From: a virus
Virus record (IMG/VR): IMGVR_UViG_3300010885_025933
Location: 1-29,137 of that record
Length of the DNA: 29,137 nt
Direction: 5' to 3' (one strand)
In this document: positions 10,901-15,919 of the stretch, one piece after another
Numbering within the stretch: the stretch's first letter is position 1
Layout: each line of letters starts with the position of its first letter
Translations under genes and position numbers: made by a program
The notes under the pieces: generated by a model
What the model saw: only the letters and a program-made list of their open reading frames with translations
Told to the model about the DNA's origin: nothing
Database searches by the model: none

Positions 10901-11386
10901 ATCTATCCTTACTCGTACATGACACAGAAGGCGATCCCAATGATGTTGACCTTGATGTTCAAGCCACGTATTGCTGGTCGAATTCGACCTGGTCTTGGCA
11001 TCGTGAACTACCTTCGACTGAAGGAATATCTTGCCAATGATTTGGCAACTAACAATGACTTCTGGTCTGGTCTAGCAAAAGATCGAACGCTATGGTATGC
11101 TGTTAACATCATGCTGCCAGCAACCCCAGAGAACATGGGGTTTTCAGCGCCTTCCTTCTTCCGCAAGGGATTCCTACAGCCAGCCGCCCAGGGAACCCCA
11201 ATGGACCTCAATCAATTATCCAAGATCCCAACCTATGTTGGCGATTCAATTATGCGCGGAACAGTCATTGGTCAGGGCGCATCCCTAATCCAGGCTGCAA
11301 GCGGTGTCGGCAACTCGTTTGACACGCAAATTCAACAGAGTGCCGATGGCATTCAGACCGAGATTAATCGGTTCTTCCTCCCATAA
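4976..11386 (+). CDS. Giant 2136-aa virion protein with zinc-metalloprotease (HEIGH) domain
   Basis: A multidomain protein of the kind called polyvalent or ejection proteins in phages, which are packaged and enter the cell with the DNA. Residues about 45-135 are Gly/Ala-rich and hydrophobic with amphipathic segments, as in proteins that insert in membranes. A zincin motif HEIGH sits at residues 1149-1153, followed about 30 residues later by EERFANDF (Glu 1182/1183), which fits a gluzincin third ligand. Residues about 1380-1432 (from NMNIGIYDNGKELWIELS) resemble a small conserved block recalled from other actinophage giant proteins. The C-terminal third is helical and ends with an aromatic, Pro-rich block near 1970-2000 (ERSINHPFLGIYPYSYM). 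ATG overlaps the previous stop. No frameshift seen over 6.4 kb. Protease activity and ejection are inferred; a tape-measure role is less likely given the position before scaffold. Confidence 0.8.
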   Translation: MPLIFSKGTQTTTSGADQIPVNDNAGGGQAYSSLGKINIDLTQPQNSVANTATGFAEGLQAVGKGIVNVAENLPIVGLAAKPIIGAIGAVADATVGNVVNAVAQSPVGKGINDVAGAAAGIAFAPIDLGLKALTAPVNYIGQRVAAARLQNTIERKNDAVSFIFGNAPLSAANMVKDGKTIDQVAESMATQFGTGAEEMGAFSSNGFANLIFNIALDPVTWFGGELLKPIEIGAEAAKLSEVATEVYRTSAKAALADAARYKDLAKVAAGSAAKKELKDLAEKRVAEAAVQTRNADFVEKWAWAGEVYKNSFGKVKNPLTKLLGAPIGKVLANRFFEVASSAKVGEHLDVISKVLGKDAVDAAVGNAALTLSNATKAATADIAVNSRRAIFDKTGETVAATVHAAITSGTTGRALEDLIVGDSGVTLKELLKSGGIAENDVTKVLKSFESGYNKDLRPFFEHSDVKKSMQFIGDAFAKADVRANPDFYLQVGDFLGKSNIKLGVDAAVNLLNTAKMDLIRFAEDPAIGVQYLSRLLQHGYELAADQADLIAQTTFDGAKGDVRGLIDVLEFQRSASFGKSMRTIADIKNGFPMTFAEVPETIARRAAIASSFFGSLPKKEAQALATTFDSIAAATAHRLGQTVEQYYEKHVFGLYGNAEDKAVQLADELFKTTGAAKAAFENINAEQVLEKAQSIQPTERMKAAGLGGQLPVQVVDFGGDLPFALPGGLAALEDPAPFNFIDEAIIEAQATNKIPMDVRVKIYKKIWANKAINMQDPIAVANRVMFATLSGNAGLLPNAGVYALLRVRTPEELAQFAAKWGDLARSDIKANELGLQYKKEFFGEGPKNFSTSQAGVTAEVAQSENNIGYAIRTLVFAHDNPKWFTLQPGETMEKFADRLTGITGVGQKVGTFAAELMNPGQLSRGAYDLHMSDAVVKFARENNLLDQLIKDLELTPGGKEFAKQIQTKGVSAPAYESKKLVGGWKENVASDVAAMIDQLPDWIAGKDKNAKIFEGSAGEVIAKWIDRIAASYDAEAIAKGLPNPGVSELTGAQKQWFIWDLQRGNISPHSFVNTGVEQMAKAEPSQIGDAMAAIKQASSGKTFAGVDPNIIAEFYAKTGDKVLGVTQFDKTGRATIKLFEGADVTTAIHEIGHFARRQLDQENHALLESAYGITGPWTKVDEERFANDFVLYLRSGKAPVKELNDTFSKIREFIANVWDSVKSSSDVNVKPEVRKVFDSLFVTNGPSLTQPTADLWSRVTLLSDRHLTQGVRDSILNEVDNLLGNGDGSIKITDPAQSVVESDAVIDAAPIAANDGKTFNPVRGTERVPGDGPGFAVALKSTAPIVGQERLALLASPQKQKEFLNLFIRKNYEILKRANMNIGIYDNGKELWIELSKMHQVAQDAIDAGIKNGEESLFSFHPDATDVIYLDTEKGRAAAAAAGKKVVQKAEDIPNLENIVRPTLTEAEKNSKVKSIADMLVQKYDDIARIYYNKGADPMEIIQFLQDHPEIITRELSTIERKFLPEAFKNAEEQLNLAGYRYGIAPKNGIIERTATVTDSFGRSRQAQIVSPYTDLLDTTAINKFDAALPSKNLRPTTLDKIVDKLTRTYGSDVTRNNYIQRLTADLMSKAPLSQRDVMTIVNRVGNLASTKETTVKGLWFEKDQIEKIFVDVMGEKNYIAYADKNDPLRDIVNAAAGDYGIVGLAPGFSGRVKAWKPIMGVITDRAYPVARFGKLNPIFYNLLEPIETKMSKFVFDIRSEVANETLQDRESAVLQRMFIDQRSANRELSEGLFRDQEANIKATITAVNESPGLKNDIARKIQQIGLIKDLKFAILDPLKYKLTARDFTASTLAIREFDQRMAEYAPEAWAQLKAWGLGDARTVVNRMLEDYMIQSNPEAMARALKDGLPESVGLWTQALTQTGLEASKAQEVAAAAYGIFQDSMIRATKTADRYQYFSQERTWFERSINHPFLGIYPYSYMTQKAIPMMLTLMFKPRIAGRIRPGLGIVNYLRLKEYLANDLATNNDFWSGLAKDRTLWYAVNIMLPATPENMGFSAPSFFRKGFLQPAAQGTPMDLNQLSKIPTYVGDSIMRGTVIGQGASLIQAASGVGNSFDTQIQQSADGIQTEINRFFLP

Positions 11387-11392
11387 ATATAA

Positions 11393-11409
11393 ACCCAGAA
11401 GTTCTGGGT
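11393..11409 (+). promoter_or_regulatory. Hairpin between giant gene and scaffold gene
   Basis: ACCCAGAA (11393-11400) and TTCTGGGT (11402-11409) are perfect inverted repeats; a realistic fold is a 6-bp stem with a 5-base loop. It lies 7 bases after the giant gene's stop and 25 bases before the scaffold GTG. There is no T-tract on the + strand, so it is a weak terminator or an RNA processing/stabilising hairpin at the 5' side of the scaffold-capsid message rather than a textbook intrinsic terminator. Confidence 0.4.
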
Positions 11410-11434
11410 AGTAGTTAGAAAAAGGAGAAATGCT

Positions 11435-11986
11435 GTGGCTGATGAAGTCGTAAACAGCGCCGAGACACAGTCGCTCGATACAACCGCTGAGGTTGCTGGA
11501 GCCACTGAGAACGAGGCGGATGTTACCACTTGGAAGAAGCGACTAGCAGGCAAGGATCAGGCGCTCACCGCTACGAAGAAGGAACTCGATGAGATCCGAG
11601 CACGTGCGGATGAACTTTCTAAGTGGAAGGCTGAGCAGGAGCAGGCATCGATGACAGAGGTGGAGAAGGCGCAAGCCAAGATCCGCGATCTCGAAGCGAA
11701 GGCTGCGGCTGCTGAGACTGCTGCAAAGGAAGAGCGCCTAGCGCGGGAATATCCGCTCGCTTATCAATTCCTTAAGGACACAGGCGGTCTCGACGAGATC
11801 TCCCGCGCTGCTGCGCTCGAGAACTTTGTTCGTAATGCTGCCTCTGTTACTACGGAAAACGAGCCGAATCCAGCGCCAGTGGATCTAAACAATGCACGAC
11901 GGGCAACCGCCGCGCCAGATATTAAGCCCACGTCTTCCAGTATCTCAGAAAAACTGAAGGCGTTGGGGAATCCATTCGCTGATTAA
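11435..11986 (+). CDS. Capsid scaffolding protein
   Basis: Internal assembly chaperone that directs capsid subunits into a procapsid and then leaves. The 183 residues are highly charged, Ala/Glu/Lys-rich and predicted coiled coil (about residues 30-105, for example KWKAEQEQASMTEVEKAQAK), with a disordered N-terminus and a Pro/Ser-rich region before a short helical C-terminus (ISEKLKALGNPFAD), the usual scaffold layout. The gene is directly before the major capsid gene. The start is GTG at 11435, with AGGAG seven bases upstream; the ATG at 11430 is out of frame and stops after seven codons. Codon choice (GC-ending, CGC/CGT for Arg) moves toward that of the capsid gene, in line with high expression. 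Confidence 0.8.
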   Translation: MADEVVNSAETQSLDTTAEVAGATENEADVTTWKKRLAGKDQALTATKKELDEIRARADELSKWKAEQEQASMTEVEKAQAKIRDLEAKAAAAETAAKEERLAREYPLAYQFLKDTGGLDEISRAAALENFVRNAASVTTENEPNPAPVDLNNARRATAAPDIKPTSSSISEKLKALGNPFAD

Positions 11987-12000
11987 GAAGGAGTAGCACA

Positions 12001-12972
12001 ATGGCTACCACGCTTACCAGTACGACGAACTTTTCCGATCTCGTCACGCAGTTGGTTTCTGCTCGTGCCGAAGAGGAACTGCGCGCTCGTGCAGTCCATG
12101 CGATGCCAGGGATGTATGTCCCAGCACGCTTTATCAAGGGTACTAACACCCTTCGTTACGCTCGTTACGCTGACCTTGCGGTCAACGTCACGCCGCTGAC
12201 GGAAGGCGCACCACCAGTGGATCAGGCTCTGACGATTTCGTCCGAGTTCTTCACGGCTGTGCAGTACGGTCAGACCGTCGCAATTTCGGATCTCGCGAAC
12301 ATCGATTCGCCACATGATCTGATCTCGATTGCCGCTGAGCGAGTTGCCTATCAGGCGACCCGTTCGATGGACAACATCGTTCGCGACAACATTCACAGCA
12401 CGGCTTTGACGTCGGCTGTCTGGGGCGCAACCGCTTCGGGCACGCTTACCCAGAACGCTGCAAACAGCGCAGTCGCTGCTGCTGGTATCTTCAATGGTAC
12501 GTTCGTAAAGCAGACCGTTGCTCGCCTCAAGGGTGCCAACGTTCCAGCCTTTGCTGACGGTTACTATCGCTGCATTATCCATCCTTCACAGGAGTACGAC
12601 TTGATCTCCGATACGGCTGTCAACGGCTGGATCGAGGCTCGCAAGTACGTGGACAACACCAACCTGCTTACGGGCGAGATTGGTCAGTTCGCTGGTGTTC
12701 GCTTCATCGTGTCTTCGGACGCCAAGGTCTATACGACCGCTGGCGCTTCGTCAGGCAACGTGTATGCCGCGACGTTCCTTGGTCCTGACGCCTACGCAAT
12801 TGGCGACAGCCAGACCCTCCAGTCGTACTTCGTTGCGCCTGGTGGAGACCACACCGACCCACTCGCTCAGAAGGCGTTGGTCGGTTACAAGATGCGCTTC
12901 GGCTCCCTCCTCCTTGACGAGGCAGGCGCTCGCTATCGCATCGTGAAGACCCAGGCTACGGTTTCGGTCTAA
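12001..12972 (+). CDS. Major capsid protein (HK97-fold, N4-gp56-like)
   Basis: Main shell protein of the head, 323 residues, within the usual range for HK97-fold capsids. A GAAGGAG lies 8 bases before the ATG. Recognisable pattern: N-terminal helix SDLVTQLVSARAEEELRARA, then VTPLTEGAPP and a stretch EFFTAVQYGQTVAISDLANI typical of this capsid group, a long spine helix (ERVAYQATRSMDNIVRDNI), and a C-terminal beta region (YKMRFGSLLLDEAGARYRIV). It follows the scaffold gene and is followed by strong tandem hairpins. Arg codons are almost all CGC/CGT and codons mostly end in C, unlike the CGA-rich portal and giant genes. No separate protease gene is seen nearby. Family is from recalled pattern. 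Confidence 0.88.
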   Translation: MATTLTSTTNFSDLVTQLVSARAEEELRARAVHAMPGMYVPARFIKGTNTLRYARYADLAVNVTPLTEGAPPVDQALTISSEFFTAVQYGQTVAISDLANIDSPHDLISIAAERVAYQATRSMDNIVRDNIHSTALTSAVWGATASGTLTQNAANSAVAAAGIFNGTFVKQTVARLKGANVPAFADGYYRCIIHPSQEYDLISDTAVNGWIEARKYVDNTNLLTGEIGQFAGVRFIVSSDAKVYTTAGASSGNVYAATFLGPDAYAIGDSQTLQSYFVAPGGDHTDPLAQKALVGYKMRFGSLLLDEAGARYRIVKTQATVSV

Positions 12973-12990
12973 TCGACTAGGGCGTCGATT
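12971..12990 (+). terminator. Hairpin 1 behind the capsid gene
   Basis: AATCGAC (12971-12977) pairs perfectly with GTCGATT (12984-12990) around a 6-base loop. The stem begins inside the capsid stop codon. It is followed within two bases by a second, stronger hairpin, so the two form a tandem element at the 3' end of the capsid message. Confidence 0.5.
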
Positions 12991-12991
12991 A

Positions 12992-13021
12992 TCCTCCCCC
13001 CGCCATCATACGGGGGGAGGA
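12992..13021 (+). terminator. Hairpin 2 behind the capsid gene, GC-rich, no U-tract
   Basis: An 11-bp perfect stem (TCCTCCCCCCG at 12992-13002 with CGGGGGGAGGA at 13011-13021) with an 8-base loop. It is very stable but the bases after it are AGCCCTGCT, with no T-run. Such tailless hairpins are common as terminators or 3' stabilisers in high-GC Gram-positive hosts. It most likely ends or protects the scaffold-capsid transcript. Confidence 0.6.
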
Positions 13022-13026
13022 AGCCC

Positions 13027-13035
13027 TGCTAGAAT
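13027..13035 (+). promoter_or_regulatory. Possible extended -10 promoter upstream of glycosyltransferase
   Basis: TG-C-TAGAAT matches an extended -10 (TGnTANAAT). It sits just after the tandem hairpins and about 78 bases before the glycosyltransferase ATG. No good -35 hexamer is found at the right distance; the hairpin occupies that place. Weak support, based on one short match. Confidence 0.25.
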
Positions 13036-13095
13036 CAACGTAGAGGCACGCCAGACGAGCAAGGAGCCTCGAAAAGGTCAGGGTGGTACCTAAAT

Positions 13096-13108
13096 ACCCC
13101 CAAGGGGT
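13096..13108 (+). promoter_or_regulatory. Hairpin covering the glycosyltransferase ribosome-binding site
   Basis: ACCCC (13096-13100) pairs with GGGGT (13104-13108) around a 3-base loop; the 3' arm is the Shine-Dalgarno of the gene starting at 13113. The same ACCC could instead pair with GGGT at 13081-13084, so two exclusive folds exist. This would allow translation control, but the stems are short. Confidence 0.3.
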
Positions 13109-13112
13109 CGAT

Positions 13113-14348
13113 ATGCTGAATGTACTTGTTTGGGGACACGTCGAAGACGGTCCATGTGCCTACTTCCGTGGGCACCAGTTCACTGAAGAACTCAAAAAGC
13201 ACGGCGTAAACTACAAGGGATTGAACCGCGTAGACTTCAAGGTCAAGCCTGGCGGCGAGAAGATGATGATGCCAGAGGCGTTCAACAAGGGTCTCATTGA
13301 CTTCGACACTACGGACGTAGACTGGGCAGACGTCATTGTGTTCCGCAGGTACTACAACACCACACTATCCTGTGCCCAAGAAGAGCGTTGCCCCTTCATT
13401 ACGTTCTCCTACGAAGAGGCAATGAAGCATGAGCACGGCTGGAAAGAGCGAGACCTCATCACCCGTCTCCTCTGGAACACCTTTGAGTTTGCCAACCACG
13501 GCAAGGCTTTAGTCTACGAAACAGACGATGACCATTTTACGATTGCCCCTTGGAACGGTTACTCAAAAGACGCAATTGCCGAACTGCCAATGATCGAGGC
13601 AATGGCAAAGCGTGCCGACCTAGTCACCACCTCAACTCAGGTCATCGCTAACAGGTACTCACGGTTTAACGACAATGTCCGAGTTATCCGCAATGCGGTT
13701 GACCCAGAACTATACAAGACGGACACCACTAGACCAGATACCAACACTCGGATGGTCTATTACGGAAGTACCGCACGTATGCGTGACTACGCTGGCTACC
13801 CAGATAGCAGGCGCAAACTTCAGGGAGGGTACGCAGCAAAGGCAATTGCTGACTTCCCCAAGGAGATTCGAAAGATCTTTATTGGGGTAAACCCAGGAAC
13901 TGCCGAGCAAGTCATGCCGTACTTTGATGAGGGCGTGGAGTATATCGAAGGTATCCAGAAGTTTTGCAAGACGCTTGCCGATACCCACCCAGATTTTGGT
14001 CTTGCTCCCCTCATGGGTGATGACTTTGACCGAGCCAAGTCGGAACTCCACTGGCTTGAATACTCCATGGTTGGAGCAGCATTCATCGGTGAACGAATGC
14101 GCGGAGCAGATTCCCCTTACGGAGTTGTCCGAGATGGAGTTGATGGGCTGCTTGCCCGTGGTCGACAAGAGTGGCATGACGCAGTAAAGAAGTTAGTTCG
14201 GAACCCAGGGTTGCGCGAAGAGTTGGCTCACAACGCTCGCGAGCGGGTCCTGAAGGAATACCACTATAAGGATCGAGCAAAGGAATGGGCTGACGCCTTT
14301 AAATGGGCAGCCGAGAATAAGGGTAAAGGAGCCAGAGTAGCCTCATGA
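13113..14348 (+). CDS. Glycosyltransferase, GT-B fold (GT4-like)
   Basis: Transfers a sugar from a nucleotide-sugar donor to an acceptor. The N-terminal Rossmann half begins MLNVLVWGHVEDGPCAYFRG, with ALVYETDDDHF in the middle (the DDD phage GT pattern) and ADLVTTSTQVIANRYSRF before VRVIRNAVDPELY; the C-terminal donor half has GLAPLMGDDFDRAKSELHWL and RDGVDGLLARGRQEWHDAVK, as in GT4 enzymes. The ATG at 13113 with AAGGGG upstream is preferred over GTG at 13083, which has no ribosome site and adds ten non-conserved residues. The gene sits between capsid and connector, where no assembly enzyme is needed, so it may modify the capsid or another virion protein. It shares GGGGTCGATATG at its start with the RmlD-like gene at 19369. 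Acceptor and sugar are unknown. Confidence 0.82.
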   Translation: MLNVLVWGHVEDGPCAYFRGHQFTEELKKHGVNYKGLNRVDFKVKPGGEKMMMPEAFNKGLIDFDTTDVDWADVIVFRRYYNTTLSCAQEERCPFITFSYEEAMKHEHGWKERDLITRLLWNTFEFANHGKALVYETDDDHFTIAPWNGYSKDAIAELPMIEAMAKRADLVTTSTQVIANRYSRFNDNVRVIRNAVDPELYKTDTTRPDTNTRMVYYGSTARMRDYAGYPDSRRKLQGGYAAKAIADFPKEIRKIFIGVNPGTAEQVMPYFDEGVEYIEGIQKFCKTLADTHPDFGLAPLMGDDFDRAKSELHWLEYSMVGAAFIGERMRGADSPYGVVRDGVDGLLARGRQEWHDAVKKLVRNPGLREELAHNARERVLKEYHYKDRAKEWADAFKWAAENKGKGARVAS

Positions 14349-15016
14349 GTGTGACATTTTCTAGCCTGTTGTCGTCGCTTCGACTGACCCTGCGCGACTC
14401 AGCCGTACTTACTTGGTCAGATGCGCAGTTGGGCGAGTTGGCTAACCGTGGTATTGAGACTGTCGGTACGGTCTATCCACAGGAAGTAATTGACTCCGTT
14501 GCCTACACCCAAGGAGCGATTGGTCTTTCGTTCCCCATCACTTTGACAAACGTCAACTGGGTAAGCCGAGTTGACATCTATGACACAAGCGGGAAGTATC
14601 GCGAGACGGTTCGACCCTCGTCTGGCGATGGTCCCGATTCGGGGTGGGAGTTGCATGGTTCTACCTTGTACCTTCCACCCCGCTATGCCCTTAGTTCTTC
14701 AGTTGGCACTGCGAAGGTCGTTGGCTACGGCGACTGGGCACAGATTTCTGCAACCTTCGATAGCACTGGAACAGCCATTAGCCCAAGCACGGTAACTGTT
14801 GCCCTCGATAACACTGCGCTCAATGCCGTCAAGATCTACGTAGAGGCTGAGTGCCTCACGATGTTGATGTATGACCGTGCCCAGTATCAGCAGTGGCAGG
14901 TTGCCCACGGTGCATCAGATATCTCTGCCCTTGGCATGAGCAATATTGCAATGGCTGCACAGCAGCGATGGCGCCAGGAAAAGAGCAGGATTCGTCGACT
15001 TCGAAAGTGGGGCTGA
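14345..15016 (+). CDS. Head-tail connector (adaptor) protein
   Basis: Probably the ring under the portal that joins head to tail. 223 residues: an N-terminal helical part (SLLSSLRLTLRD, then TWSDAQLGELANRGIETVG) as in gp6-type adaptors, a beta-rich middle (about residues 60-150), and a C-terminal helical, basic tail (RQEKSRIRRLRKWG). ATG overlaps the glycosyltransferase stop (ATGA). It lies before the tail genes, the expected place. The beta insertion is larger than in short adaptors. Assignment is by position and helical pattern, so moderate. Confidence 0.6.
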   Translation: MSVTFSSLLSSLRLTLRDSAVLTWSDAQLGELANRGIETVGTVYPQEVIDSVAYTQGAIGLSFPITLTNVNWVSRVDIYDTSGKYRETVRPSSGDGPDSGWELHGSTLYLPPRYALSSSVGTAKVVGYGDWAQISATFDSTGTAISPSTVTVALDNTALNAVKIYVEAECLTMLMYDRAQYQQWQVAHGASDISALGMSNIAMAAQQRWRQEKSRIRRLRKWG

Positions 15017-15019
15017 TCC

Positions 15020-15919
15020 ATGGACTTTAACCAAGCGATTAAGATCTCTACTGGTTCTGCTTCCTCGGCGTTCCTTAACCTGAATAGCATTACCTCAAGC
15101 CCACCTGCCAACAAGGCATTCAATGGGTATGTAACGGAGAACGTCTCGTTTGCCAACGCTCGTGTCGGTGGGTTTATTGACCCACTGGCGCAGCGTGATG
15201 GCGCTGAGGCTGACATTGCCTTGATGGGCGTCCGATCTATCCAGTTGCTTGTCCAGGTATATGGCTCTTCCTCTGGCGCGTTCTACGATAATATCAATAC
15301 AATCAACGGTGCGCTTCAACCGTACCCAGCGTTTGCCTCTTCTACCGATGGCTTCAGGGCGCTAGACTTTTACGAGCCAACCATCTCTTACTCAACCTAT
15401 ACAGCGACTGGCATCCCTGTTCGACTTATGGTTCGACCGACCGCCCTACCAGTCTACAACATCAACAACAATATGCTTACCCCGCGATCCATCACCAATG
15501 GTTTGGACCGTGGTCTAGTTGCTCGGTTTTCGGTTAACCTGATTGCCAAAGACCCACGCAAGATTTCCCAGAGCGCAGTCAGCGTCTCATTCTCCAGCGC
15601 AAGTGCGACCAAGGCTATCCTCAATAACGGCAACTACAACGCCTACCCATCGTTCACGTTGACCAGTACTTCCGCACAGACTGTAAAAATCACTGGATCT
15701 GGGTTTACTACTGGCATTGCCCTCACGGCAAACAGCGCCACTGTAGTTGATTCTACCCTTCGAACCGTTACGGTTGGCGGAACAATGAACATGGCAGCAG
15801 TAACTAGCGTAACAACTTCGTTCCCAGTATTCCCATCTGGAACTAACAACGTTACCATATCCCCTGGAACCTGGACTGGTCTAACGGTAAGTTGTTCTTA
15901 CAATGAGGCGTGGATATGA
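15020..15919 (+). CDS. Distal tail protein, Dit-like
   Basis: A tail-tip hub protein onto which the receptor-binding parts attach. 299 residues with the Dit pattern: N-terminal beta domain with ALMGVRSIQLLVQVYGSS, a mid stretch FRALDFYEPTISYSTY then GIPVRLMVRPTALPVYN, then LVARFSVNLIAKDPRKI, a linker with NNGNYNAYPSFTLTST, and a C-terminal beta-sandwich (TVKITGSGF to the end). The order linker-then-galectin-like domain is typical for Dit. It begins three bases after the connector stop and ends in ATGA with the next tail gene. No signal or membrane segment. Known Dit proteins are about 250-300 residues. Confidence 0.65.
   Translation: MDFNQAIKISTGSASSAFLNLNSITSSPPANKAFNGYVTENVSFANARVGGFIDPLAQRDGAEADIALMGVRSIQLLVQVYGSSSGAFYDNINTINGALQPYPAFASSTDGFRALDFYEPTISYSTYTATGIPVRLMVRPTALPVYNINNNMLTPRSITNGLDRGLVARFSVNLIAKDPRKISQSAVSVSFSSASATKAILNNGNYNAYPSFTLTSTSAQTVKITGSGFTTGIALTANSATVVDSTLRTVTVGGTMNMAAVTSVTTSFPVFPSGTNNVTISPGTWTGLTVSCSYNEAWI

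Noticed and set aside
4976-11386. Giant protein as tape measure or as N4-type virion RNA polymerase
   Set aside because: It lies between portal and scaffold, lacks long uniform coiled coil, and I could not find the polymerase T-x-x-G-R or motif A/B/C pattern.
11384-11393. AT-rich TAAATATAAA as a promoter for scaffold and capsid
   Set aside because: A -10-like TATAAA is present but no -35 better than three of six matches at 16-18 bases; too weak to list as a feature.
11983-12582. Long minus-strand frame (199 codons) opposite the capsid gene
   Set aside because: It mirrors a strongly GC3-biased capsid gene, has no ribosome site or neighbours on that strand, and no recognisable protein text.
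13083-13112. GTG start at 13083 for the glycosyltransferase
   Set aside because: No ribosome site at proper distance and the ten extra residues do not fit the family's start, while ATG 13113 has AAGGGG upstream.
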